From Candidatus Saganbacteria bacterium (lineage in GTDB: Bacteria > Margulisbacteria > WOR-1 > XYC2-FULL-46-14 > WPAF01): DNA of 37,343 nucleotides. How positions within the stretch are numbered: position 1 is the stretch's first letter; each line of letters opens with the position of its first letter. Shown in pieces: positions 7,999-14,981 of this stretch. The DNA lies in contig WPAF01000020.1 of NCBI GenBank assembly GCA_009772965.1, positions 1-37,343 on the forward strand. Direction: 5' to 3'. The notes below the pieces were generated by a model that had not been told where the DNA came from, ran no database searches, and was given only the letters and a program-made list of their open reading frames with translations. Position numbers and translations under genes: made by a program.

Positions 7999-8610
7999 TT
8001 AAAAAAACAGGTTGAGGCAACCTGTTTTACGCGTAGTCGAGGTTGTCTCAACCTCGACTAAAAGTATCTTTTTTAGTTTTTGAACCGGCAAGCCCACCAC
8101 ATTATCATAGTCGCCTTCAATTTTTTCAACAAAGGCATCTTCAATCTCTTGTATCCCATAAGCTCCCGCTTTATCAAGCGGCCTGCCGGAATTAACATAG
8201 GCAAGGATATCCTTTTTAGATAATTTTCTCATTTTGATTTTGGTGACGGCAGCGTCCGAGACAATCTTTCCTCCGGGGAAAATAACAGCTATGCCGGTGA
8301 TAGCTTTATGTGTGGCGTCTGACAGGCTTTTGAGCATGGCAACCGCATCCTTTTTATCTTTTGGCTTCCCAAGTATTTTTTTACCTAATACCACAATGGT
8401 ATCGGCTCCGATCACAATTGATTTTTTATATTTCACGGCAACAGCTTTAGCTTTGAGTATTGCCGCATTTTTTGCAAATAAGATTGGAGGTGCTGCACTA
8501 ATACATCCTTCATCAACCCCGCTTTCAACAACACGAAAGTTTTTAATAATCTTTTTTAAGAGTTCTTTTCTTCGCGGGGAAGCAGATGCCAAGATAATTT
8601 CAAATTCCAT
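7999..8610 (-). CDS. maf: Maf family nucleotide pyrophosphatase
   Basis: Maf proteins hydrolyse non-canonical or modified nucleoside triphosphates to monophosphates. Signatures are ILASASPRRKELL at the N-terminus, VIGADTIVVLGKKILGKP, and the C-terminal GRPLDKAGAYGIQ with the later GDYDNVVGLPV. The ATG at 8610 is preferred over a TTG seven codons upstream. A perfect TATAAT lies 7 bases before the ATG with no ribosome binding site, so a leaderless transcript is likely. The family normally ends near KKILLVE, and the last 19 or so residues here are encoded by two palindromes (8008-8024, 8034-8060), an odd tail probably without function. Confidence 0.92.
   Translation of the reverse strand: MEFEIILASASPRRKELLKKIIKNFRVVESGVDEGCISAAPPILFAKNAAILKAKAVAVKYKKSIVIGADTIVVLGKKILGKPKDKKDAVAMLKSLSDATHKAITGIAVIFPGGKIVSDAAVTKIKMRKLSKKDILAYVNSGRPLDKAGAYGIQEIEDAFVEKIEGDYDNVVGLPVQKLKKILLVEVETTSTTRKTGCLNLFF
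8001..8024 (-). terminator. Intrinsic terminator overlapping the end of maf
   Basis: On the minus strand a 7-bp stem (CAGGTTG / CAACCTG) with a 3-base loop is followed by seven T residues (plus-strand A run 8001-8007). The stem and T run encode the last maf codons and stop. Confidence 0.75.
8034..8060. repeat. Perfect 12-bp-arm palindrome inside the 3' end of maf
   Basis: TAGTCGAGGTTG (8034-8045) and CAACCTCGACTA (8049-8060) surround TCT. Together with the adjacent hairpin at 8008-8024, which shares the AGGTTG core, it forms a two-hairpin, REP-like cluster translated into the C-terminus of Maf. Confidence 0.75.
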
Positions 8611-8617
8611 AATTGCT

Positions 8618-8623
8618 ATTATA
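8618..8623 (-). promoter_or_regulatory. -10 box of maf
   Basis: TATAAT on the minus strand, 7 bases from the ATG at 8610. The only -35-like hexamer is a weak TTTCAA at 8640-8645, which on the other strand is the -35 of the divergent lipoprotein unit. Confidence 0.6.
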
Positions 8624-8639
8624 TCAAACAATATTTGCC

Positions 8640-8668
8640 TTGAAATAATTATTATCTGGGTTTATAAT
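8640..8668 (+). promoter_or_regulatory. Promoter of the 8.7-11.5 kb lipoprotein unit
   Basis: TTGAAA (8640-8645) and TATAAT (8663-8668) with 17-base spacing. AGGAG follows at about 8690, 10 bases before the ATG at 8705. Confidence 0.75.
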
Positions 8669-8704
8669 CAGCAAAAAATCAAGTAGATTAGGAGATTATT
8701 AATT

Positions 8705-10063
8705 ATGAATAATTTTAAGAAGTTAATTGGCAATTGGCGCGTAGTAGCCCTGCTTTGTATAGCGTTTATACTCCTGTTGCTTGCTTTTTCTCTCACAATA
8801 ATTAGCTGCGGAAAAATATACAACACCAGCTCATCAACAGGGAATTATACTGTAACCGGAAAAATCAATAACCTATCCATTGGATCAGCAATTAAAGTTG
8901 CCGCCACGGTTACACATATTGTTGCAATTGATTCTAACAACCAGAAAACCCTGGCAAATTTAAGTTCTGACGGGACTTTTAGCCTAAGTATCGATAAAGG
9001 CTATCCAATTATTTTAGGTTTTTACAATAAAACCGGTACTGCCATAACTTTGCTTGGCCATTTAAAGCAATCCGATGTTGATTGGGATTCTTTGCCAATC
9101 ATTAATCCATCAGGTTCTGCAACTGATCTTGGAACAATAGAAGTTGACACAACAGAAAAAAAAGCAACTCCAGCTATTGATCTTACCAGTTTGTTGTCAA
9201 AAATGAATTTCACAGACCAAACTACAGCCGCTTATTATGGCCAAATGGATGATGCAATGACTGTCCTGACTAATTTAGACGTGGATGGAAACGGCGTTTT
9301 TGATTTCCAGGAAAGTAAATCTTATCTTTTTTGGGCAGATTTTCAATTTGCAACTTCAAATGAAGTCAGCAATATGATAAATCAGTTTGCGGAAAATTTC
9401 CGCCCATCTGTTGAAAGTTATTCATATCAATTCATCTTTACTGAAAGCGGATCTTCAATCGCCGGGACACGGGCAACAATGCAGGCTCCCGGAGGACTGG
9501 CTGGACAAACTTTTAGCGGGACTGCGGCCAGCAATCGCACGGAATGGGTGTATTCTTTTGCCCCTGCAACAAAAAGTCCGATAACTCCACCCAGCGGGAC
9601 ATGCACCGTTGAAGTAACCGGTGTTGGCACCTATAGGTTTAGTAATTTCCAGGCAGGCCAAATATCTTATGTCGGGGCTTCTGAAAATATTGTCTTTCCG
9701 GTAATTAAACTAACAACTGACGAAGCTGGTTATGTGACAAGAATTGATTATAAATGGAAAATCATTAAAAATGGCACAGCGAGGGATGCCAATACAGATG
9801 AATTGAATACTGTTGAAGATACAACAACTTCCCCTTCAAAGGGTTTTTCCCATAGCAGTCCATTTGTTTCTTTTACTTTTAATGACGGGATATCAAATTC
9901 TCCTCTAATTATCCCTAGGGGCCAGGGATATTTAACAATAAATACATTAGATCTTGATACAACCGGCGGTGGAACTAGAAAAGTTGCCCGAACTGATATT
10001 CAATCAATTTGCATTGCTTATAATTTAACTTCAAGAGTAGTGCATAGATTTTTCTATAATTAA
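8705..10063 (+). CDS. Predicted lipoprotein with EF-hand-like loop, family A copy 1
   Basis: The 452-residue product has a long hydrophobic leader ending in a lipobox (IISC, Cys35). It is clearly paralogous to the gene at 18272-19615. Shared blocks are GNYTVTGKI near the N-terminus, THIVAI, WDSLPII, LTNLDVDGNGVFDFQE, and the C-terminal ARTDI with LTSRVV. The DVDGNGVFDFQE segment matches a calcium-binding EF-hand or dockerin loop (Asp, Asp, Asn, Asp and Glu at ligand positions). I do not know the function; exposure at the outer membrane is inferred. It leads an operon with the lipoprotein 14 bases downstream. Confidence 0.87.
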   Translation: MNNFKKLIGNWRVVALLCIAFILLLLAFSLTIISCGKIYNTSSSTGNYTVTGKINNLSIGSAIKVAATVTHIVAIDSNNQKTLANLSSDGTFSLSIDKGYPIILGFYNKTGTAITLLGHLKQSDVDWDSLPIINPSGSATDLGTIEVDTTEKKATPAIDLTSLLSKMNFTDQTTAAYYGQMDDAMTVLTNLDVDGNGVFDFQESKSYLFWADFQFATSNEVSNMINQFAENFRPSVESYSYQFIFTESGSSIAGTRATMQAPGGLAGQTFSGTAASNRTEWVYSFAPATKSPITPPSGTCTVEVTGVGTYRFSNFQAGQISYVGASENIVFPVIKLTTDEAGYVTRIDYKWKIIKNGTARDANTDELNTVEDTTTSPSKGFSHSSPFVSFTFNDGISNSPLIIPRGQGYLTINTLDLDTTGGGTRKVARTDIQSICIAYNLTSRVVHRFFYN

Positions 10064-10077
10064 TAAGGGAGAAACCA

Positions 10078-11535
10078 ATGAAAACAATAATCTTTGTAGC
10101 TTTTGGCCTTCTGGTAGTTGTTTGTGGGATTATGCTTGGCTGCGGCCAGCAAATTAAAACCCCTACAGCAACATCGTCAACAACTTCCGCGGCAACAATA
10201 ACCCTTTCCGGCTCATTGGGAACCGGAGTAGTTGCCTCAGGCATTAAAAGCAAAGCAGCAGCTTCAGGATATAAGGTTGTAGCAGTTGATAATGGATCCG
10301 GGCAAACCTATTCAGCCGCAACCGACAGTTCTGGAAATTTTTCTTTGGATATCCCATCAAACATTTCTTATGAAGTAAGTATAATTGATTCCGATTCAAA
10401 ATACTTTGGACCAATCGTTATGGAGGGGAATTCAGCTAGTTCTGAAGTTGTTGTAGGTATTATACCAATTGATAATACAAACCTTGGGACAATTACCGTG
10501 GATAACTCAGGCAAAAAATACGCTAAACCAAACACTGGGCCAAGCGGAATTATCAATTCTTCAGACAAAGCTGCCGCTACCGGAGGCACGCCCAAAGGGA
10601 CTAGTGCCGGCGGAAAAACTATCCAAAGCGGCATTACTAACAGGACAACAGGTGCGGACCTTGATAAAGATGGGATTCCCAATATATTTGATGCTGATGA
10701 TGATAATGACGGCATAAGAAATGGGATTGTTACTAATCCATTCGGCCCCGCTTTGTCCAGCAGTACAGTAGAAAGCGTGTTTTTAAGCAGCAATATTTGG
10801 ACAACACATGGCGTATCTGCCGAAGCTAAAAACGATATCAGCATGTGGGTCAATGTTTATGCCAAATCAGGAAAACTGGATGAAATCCAAAGTGTACAAT
10901 GCATAAATGTTCCCGCCAGCATAAAAGACATTGCAACAATCAGAGTTTCAAGTTCCATAGGTAACCCATCCAGTTATCCTGCGGAAAACAGTCTTTGGAA
11001 AAATGACAGTTATCGCCTCCATAAAACCACTACTTTAACAAGCAACCAATGGATTGTTTCAATTACTCCAAAAGCTATTATGAACATTGGCGATATTTTT
11101 GTTATCAGGGTCACTTATACTAACGGCGGGTATGAAGATTTCTTTATTTCAACAAGCTATGTGTTAACCGATTGGTCTCGTTTGCAAACCTACAATGGAA
11201 CCACTATGCCAACACTTGAAGGAAATAGTAGCACTCCTTTAGCAGTCACAACTTCCAGCGTGGATGTTGTCTTTAACAAGCCAAAAGATGAAGATGGAAA
11301 TACTTTAAAAGGGTTAACATATTCAATCTCTGTTGGAAAATGTACGAATACCAGCGCCCCCTACGGCGTTCCCTCCAGCCAAACAGAAACCAAAATAACC
11401 GACGCAGGAGATAGTTTTTCTACAGTTTCTACTACAATAAGCTTACCTGCAGCTGGAGTTTACTATGTGGTGCCGATTGCAGAAAGTAAGGACGGCCAGC
11501 GCAATGGCGAGCAAATCTGGTTTGAAAAGCAATAA
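10078..11535 (+). CDS. Predicted lipoprotein with thrombospondin-type-3-like calcium loops
   Basis: The 485-residue product has a lipobox (LGC, Cys22), a Ser/Thr-rich linker and a carboxypeptidase-regulatory-like beta domain (SGSLGTG to about residue 140). A Gly/Thr-rich spacer then leads to Asp-rich repeats of the TSP3 type around residue 200 (DLDKDGIPNIFDADDDNDGI). The remaining 270 residues are beta-rich and unrecognised. GGGAG precedes the ATG. It is co-transcribed with the upstream lipoprotein (14-base gap). The Asp-rich segment probably binds calcium, as TSP3 repeats do in outer-membrane proteins; the rest is open. Confidence 0.85.
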   Translation: MKTIIFVAFGLLVVVCGIMLGCGQQIKTPTATSSTTSAATITLSGSLGTGVVASGIKSKAAASGYKVVAVDNGSGQTYSAATDSSGNFSLDIPSNISYEVSIIDSDSKYFGPIVMEGNSASSEVVVGIIPIDNTNLGTITVDNSGKKYAKPNTGPSGIINSSDKAAATGGTPKGTSAGGKTIQSGITNRTTGADLDKDGIPNIFDADDDNDGIRNGIVTNPFGPALSSSTVESVFLSSNIWTTHGVSAEAKNDISMWVNVYAKSGKLDEIQSVQCINVPASIKDIATIRVSSSIGNPSSYPAENSLWKNDSYRLHKTTTLTSNQWIVSITPKAIMNIGDIFVIRVTYTNGGYEDFFISTSYVLTDWSRLQTYNGTTMPTLEGNSSTPLAVTTSSVDVVFNKPKDEDGNTLKGLTYSISVGKCTNTSAPYGVPSSQTETKITDAGDSFSTVSTTISLPAAGVYYVVPIAESKDGQRNGEQIWFEKQ

Positions 11536-11539
11536 TTTT

Positions 11540-11752
11540 ATGACAGAAATACTTGTTGAAATAAGAGTAGTACTAAATGCGGATCATAATGAATTAAAAG
11601 GATCTCGGCTTTATTTGGCATCGCCGGAACATAATAACCAAACAAATGAAATATTGATCGATCTCATGGCTGAACATTATAATGTAAAAAAGAACAAAAT
11701 AAAGATTATGAAAGGGCTTAATTCTCTCCAAAAGACGATAAAAATCATTTAA
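11540..11752 (+). CDS. Small DUF167 (YggU-like) family protein
   Basis: The 70-residue product starts MTEILVEIRVVLNA. It fits the DUF167 pattern: a beta strand, an Asn-Ala-x-x-Asn-Glu turn (LNADHNELKG), LYLASPEHNNQTNEILIDLMAEHYNV in place of the usual APPxxGKAN helix, then VKKNKIKIMKGLNSLQKTIKI. The match is divergent because the GKAN motif is replaced. I chose the internal ATG at 11540, since the upstream extension would lie in the preceding gene. The function of this family is unknown. Its stop overlaps the next start by one base (TAATG), indicating translational coupling. Confidence 0.7.
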   Translation: MTEILVEIRVVLNADHNELKGSRLYLASPEHNNQTNEILIDLMAEHYNVKKNKIKIMKGLNSLQKTIKII

Positions 11753-12336
11753 TGGAAAAACATAGGCATAAATATATCCTACTCAATAAGCCCTATGGCG
11801 TCTTGCCGCAATTTACCGACAAACTTGGGCGACCGACTTTAAAAGATTTTATTCCGTTCCCAAACATCTATCCTATTGGAAGGCTTGATTTCGACAGCGA
11901 AGGGCTCATGCTTTTAACTGACGATGGCCAGTTAAACCATTACTTAAGCTCGCCAAAAAATAAACAGCCCAAAACTTATTGGGTACAGATAGAAGGATTG
12001 CCTGATGAAAAATCTCTTGTCGCTTTGAGGAAAGGTGTCGTCATCGAAGGCAGAAAAACTCTCCCGTCAAAAGTAAAAAACATCTCTGAACCAAAAAATC
12101 TCTGGCCGCGTTTTAAACCAATTAGATTTAGAAAAAATATACCCACCAGCTGGCTTGAAATAACCCTCTTTGAGGGACGAAACCGACAGGTGCGAAAAAT
12201 GACTGCCGCCATCGGCTCCCCCTGCCTGCGCTTAATCAGAATAAGCATAGGATCGCTTGAATTAGGAGAACTAAAGCCTGGAGAATCCAAGGAAATAAAA
12301 AGAGCTGAGATTGAAAAAATAATCCCAGCTCTTTAG
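11752..12336 (+). CDS. rluE: Pseudouridine synthase, RsuA/RluE family
   Basis: The 194-residue enzyme isomerises a uridine in rRNA to pseudouridine. The catalytic Asp46 lies in GRLDFDSEGLMLLT. Other family motifs are LLNKPYGVL at the N-terminus, KTYWVQIEG and EGRNRQVRKM, followed by LRLIRISIGSLELGELKPGE. There is no N-terminal S4 domain. The short form resembles RluE, which acts on 23S rRNA near position 2457 in E. coli, but the target here is inferred. It is coupled to the DUF167 gene by a one-base overlap. Its 3' end doubles as the terminator of the convergent microprotein gene. Confidence 0.9.
   Translation: MEKHRHKYILLNKPYGVLPQFTDKLGRPTLKDFIPFPNIYPIGRLDFDSEGLMLLTDDGQLNHYLSSPKNKQPKTYWVQIEGLPDEKSLVALRKGVVIEGRKTLPSKVKNISEPKNLWPRFKPIRFRKNIPTSWLEITLFEGRNRQVRKMTAAIGSPCLRLIRISIGSLELGELKPGESKEIKRAEIEKIIPAL
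12299..12334 (-). terminator. Terminator of the Cys-rich microprotein gene
   Basis: On the minus strand a 14-bp stem (arms 12321-12334 and 12299-12312, one G-U pair) with an 8-base loop is followed by TTATTT. It overlaps the last codons of the convergent pseudouridine synthase gene. On the plus strand the same stem has an A-C mismatch and no T run, so it works best for the minus strand. Confidence 0.7.
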
Positions 12337-12356
12337 CCTAAAAACTGTGTATTAAA

Positions 12357-12470
12357 TTATTCGCACTTACAATTTTTACAGCAGCAGTTGTGTACACATT
12401 TTACAACCGCTTTAACAACTGCAAAAACAACAATTAACAGGACAATTTGCCCAAACAACGTCCAGCTCAT
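12357..12470 (-). CDS. 37-residue membrane microprotein with Cys-rich tail
   Basis: This ORF is too short for ordinary gene finding but has every sign of a real gene. It has a strong promoter (12506-12534), a perfect AGGAGG eight bases before the ATG, and a terminator just beyond the stop. The product starts MSWTLFGQ, continues with one hydrophobic helix (IVLLIVVFAVVKAVV, residues 9-23) and ends in a short tail KCVHNCCCKNCKCE with six cysteines and one histidine. The tail could bind a metal or cluster, or form disulfides. The helix suggests insertion in the inner membrane with the tail on one face. I know of no matching family, so the function is unknown. Confidence 0.8.
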   Translation of the reverse strand: MSWTLFGQIVLLIVVFAVVKAVVKCVHNCCCKNCKCE

Positions 12471-12505
12471 TTTTTTACCTCCTTTATTTATCTTTTAGTC
12501 TAGAT

Positions 12506-12534
12506 ATAGTAAAACAACCAAATGTTTGTGTCAA
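12506..12534 (-). promoter_or_regulatory. Promoter of the microprotein gene
   Basis: On the minus strand TTGACA (12529-12534) and TACTAT (12506-12511) with 17-base spacing. The -35 is perfect and the -10 matches four of six. Confidence 0.7.
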
Positions 12535-12546
12535 GGCAGGCAGGCC

Positions 12547-14352
12547 TCAAAGCAATGGTTTGGATTTATCAAGAGCATCAAGCTCAGCAATTAGGATTTC
12601 GAGATCTTTATATCCAAGATCGAGCGTTTGCTGCTTCTTATGGGCTATGATCTGCAATTTTTTAATTTCCTCTCCCCTTGCCTTAGCAGATGCCTCTGCT
12701 AATTTTTGATTAACATCTTCAATCGCTAATTCTTCTTCATCGATATGCTTTTCAATTTTTGCAATCTTGTCGTGCAGGGCTTTATGCTTTTTATTATACT
12801 CCGCTTCAATCGCTTCTTGCCGCTCTTTTTGCAAATCAGCTTTCTTAACTTTTTTTAGTTTCTTTGAGTTATCCTCCCAGCCAATCCTGTCCAAAAAGTC
12901 CTGATAAGTACCTTCAAAAACAAAAACGCGATCTTCATTGAACACGATAAGCTTATTTGCCAGATGATGGAGAAACATTTCGCTGTGGGTTACGATAACA
13001 ACAGCTCCTGGGAATTCGTCAAGAGCCGCAATCATGGAATCGCAGGATTCGACATCCAAATGGTTTGTCGGCTCGTCTAAAAGCAACATGTTTGTAGGGG
13101 AAAGAAGAATCTTGCCCAGGGATACGCGGCTTTTTTCGCCGCCGGAAAGCACAGAAATCTTTTTTAAAGCCAAATCTCCCGAAAACATCATCGCCCCGCA
13201 GGTTTTGCGAATATCAGTCTTGCTCATATCCGGACGCAATTTGGCAAATTCTTGTTCTATTGTAAGTTTGGGGTGCAACCTTTCAATGTTTGTCTGGCCA
13301 AAATAGCCGACCTGGCAATTTGGATGCGGGGCAATTTCGCCCGCTTGCGGCTCAAGCTCGCTCGCAAGCAATCTCAGCAGCGTCGATTTCCCTTTGCCGT
13401 TTTTGCCGATGACGCAGATTCGATCTTTTTTGCTGATATCAATTGAAAGATCCTCAATTAAAGTGCGCTCAGGAGTATAGCCAAAAGTTAAATTTATAAC
13501 TCTCATCAGATTTTGCGCTTCAAATTCCACAGAGTTAAACCTAAATCCCAGATCCGCGACATTAACCAGTTCTTCTTTGACCCCCATTTTTTCAAGCGCT
13601 TTAATTCTGGATTGAACCAGGCTCGCGCGAGCCGCCGAAGCGCGGAATCGGTTTATAAATTCCATAGTTTCTTCGCGTTTTTTCTTTTCTTTATTCCTGG
13701 TTTTTTCATAAACTTCTTCCTCCAGCGCGATTTGCTCAAAAAGTTTTATAGTATCTCCTTCAACTTTTTTAATTTTTTGCCGGTGGATAGCAACCGTGTG
13801 CGTGGTAATGCTGTTCATGAAATCCCGATCATGGGTTATGATCATTAGCTCATTGCCCCAACGCTGCAGGAAACGCGTTAGCCATCGTATCGAGAGAATA
13901 TCCAGATAATTTGTCGGTTCATCAAGAAGCAAAAGATGAGGTTCTGCCAATAATACCTTTGCTAAATTCAAGCGCACCTGGAAACCGCCGGAAAATTCCA
14001 AAGGGGATTTATAAAATTCATCTTCGCTAAAGCCCAAACCGCTCAATATTTTTTCTGCTTTCCAGACTTGATCCTTCTCATCAGCTTTTAACCCGAGGCA
14101 GGCTTCAGCAAGCACCGTAGATTCTGTAAACTGGAGATGCTGTTTAAGATATCCCACAGTATAATTTTTTGGCAATACAATGCGTCCGCAATCAGGCTCC
14201 ATTTCGCCAGTGATGAGTTTAAAGAGTGTGGTTTTGCCCGATCCATTCCGGCCGACTAGCCCTATCCGCTCCCCGTTATGGACCGTAAAACTTATATCGT
14301 CAAGGAGCGTCTGCGCGCCAAACGATAAAGATACATTATTTATTTGCAGCAT
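12547..14352 (-). CDS. ABC-F family ATPase (Uup/EttA-like)
   Basis: The 601-residue soluble protein has two ABC ATPase domains and no membrane segments. Walker A motifs are GRNGSGKTT (residues 34-42) and GKNGKGKST (about residue 325). The signatures are FSGGFQVRLNLAK and LSGGEKSRVSLGK, with Walker B LLLLDEPTNYLD and LLLDEPTNHLD. The linker between the domains is charged and helical (P-site tRNA interaction motif region in this family). A C-terminal coiled coil of about 90 residues resembles the Uup C-terminal domain. ABC-F proteins act on the ribosome; whether this one is a translation factor or confers antibiotic protection cannot be told. It overlaps the engB stop by one base (TAATG) and follows it in one operon. 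Confidence 0.92.
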   Translation of the reverse strand: MLQINNVSLSFGAQTLLDDISFTVHNGERIGLVGRNGSGKTTLFKLITGEMEPDCGRIVLPKNYTVGYLKQHLQFTESTVLAEACLGLKADEKDQVWKAEKILSGLGFSEDEFYKSPLEFSGGFQVRLNLAKVLLAEPHLLLLDEPTNYLDILSIRWLTRFLQRWGNELMIITHDRDFMNSITTHTVAIHRQKIKKVEGDTIKLFEQIALEEEVYEKTRNKEKKKREETMEFINRFRASAARASLVQSRIKALEKMGVKEELVNVADLGFRFNSVEFEAQNLMRVINLTFGYTPERTLIEDLSIDISKKDRICVIGKNGKGKSTLLRLLASELEPQAGEIAPHPNCQVGYFGQTNIERLHPKLTIEQEFAKLRPDMSKTDIRKTCGAMMFSGDLALKKISVLSGGEKSRVSLGKILLSPTNMLLLDEPTNHLDVESCDSMIAALDEFPGAVVIVTHSEMFLHHLANKLIVFNEDRVFVFEGTYQDFLDRIGWEDNSKKLKKVKKADLQKERQEAIEAEYNKKHKALHDKIAKIEKHIDEEELAIEDVNQKLAEASAKARGEEIKKLQIIAHKKQQTLDLGYKDLEILIAELDALDKSKPLL

Positions 14353-14915
14353 TATATTAAAATCTCGTCAGTTAAAGCGCTTATGCCAATTTTATCGCGC
14401 GAAGAATATGGGATTATTTTATGCTCTCCGGCTAAAGCTTTAATTTCCTGAAGCTGGCCGGCATATTTTGATTTCTTTATTTTGTCAATTTTGTTTGCGA
14501 CTATAACAATATCTTTTTTGAAATCTTCCAAAGTATGGAGCATTTCCAAATCATCCGCTGTCGGTCCAATATTCGCATCAATAATGAGTACAACCTTTTT
14601 TTGTTGATAGGCTGATTTAAACAGATACCAATCAATTAAGTCAAAAAGCTGTTTCCTAACTTCGTGCGATGCCTTCGCGAATCCATACCCAGGGAGATCG
14701 AGAAAATAAAAAGACTTATTTACCAAAAATAGATTTATTTGCCTGGTGCGTCCGGGAGAAGAGCTTGTTATGGCCAACCCCTTTTGATTGGTTAAAGAAT
14801 TGATGACGCTGGACTTGCCCACATTTGATCTTCCAATAAAAGCGATTTGAGGGAACCCGTCTTCCAATATTTCGCCTATTATTCCTTTTACAAATGTTGC
14901 TGATGTTATTCGCAT
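14352..14915 (-). CDS. engB: Ribosome biogenesis GTPase EngB (YsxC/YihA)
   Basis: The 187-residue GTPase is needed for large ribosomal subunit assembly. G1 is GRSNVGKSS (residues 28-36), the G2 region SSPGRTRQINLF, G3 DLPGYG (73-78) and G4 NKID (141-144), with G5 near PYSSRDKIG. The length is typical. No Shine-Dalgarno sequence is visible. Instead TATTAT, extended by TGT, lies 6 bases before the ATG, suggesting a leaderless transcript. Its stop overlaps the start of the ABC-F gene, so the two ribosome-related proteins are translationally coupled. Confidence 0.95.
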   Translation of the reverse strand: MRITSATFVKGIIGEILEDGFPQIAFIGRSNVGKSSVINSLTNQKGLAITSSSPGRTRQINLFLVNKSFYFLDLPGYGFAKASHEVRKQLFDLIDWYLFKSAYQQKKVVLIIDANIGPTADDLEMLHTLEDFKKDIVIVANKIDKIKKSKYAGQLQEIKALAGEHKIIPYSSRDKIGISALTDEILI

Positions 14916-14921
14916 ATAATC

Positions 14922-14930
14922 ATAATAACA
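14922..14930 (-). promoter_or_regulatory. Extended -10 promoter of engB
   Basis: Minus-strand TGTTATTAT is an extended -10 (TGn-TATTAT) ending 6 bases before the ATG. No convincing -35 is present. The stretch 14931-14981 between carB and this box could form a weak CGCCC/GGGCG hairpin but I do not call it a terminator. Confidence 0.55.
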
Positions 14931-14981
14931 AATAAACGCCCTAAATGCGATTTTTTTGGGCGCCGCTTGAGGTATTGCCTT

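Noticed and set aside
2875-8060. CRISPR array made of the palindromic repeats
   Set aside because: The palindromes differ in sequence and are not regularly spaced direct repeats. No cas gene is present.
14931-14981. Terminator after carB
   Set aside because: The CGCCC/GGGCG arms are only five pairs with a long loop, and the following sequence is not a clear T run.
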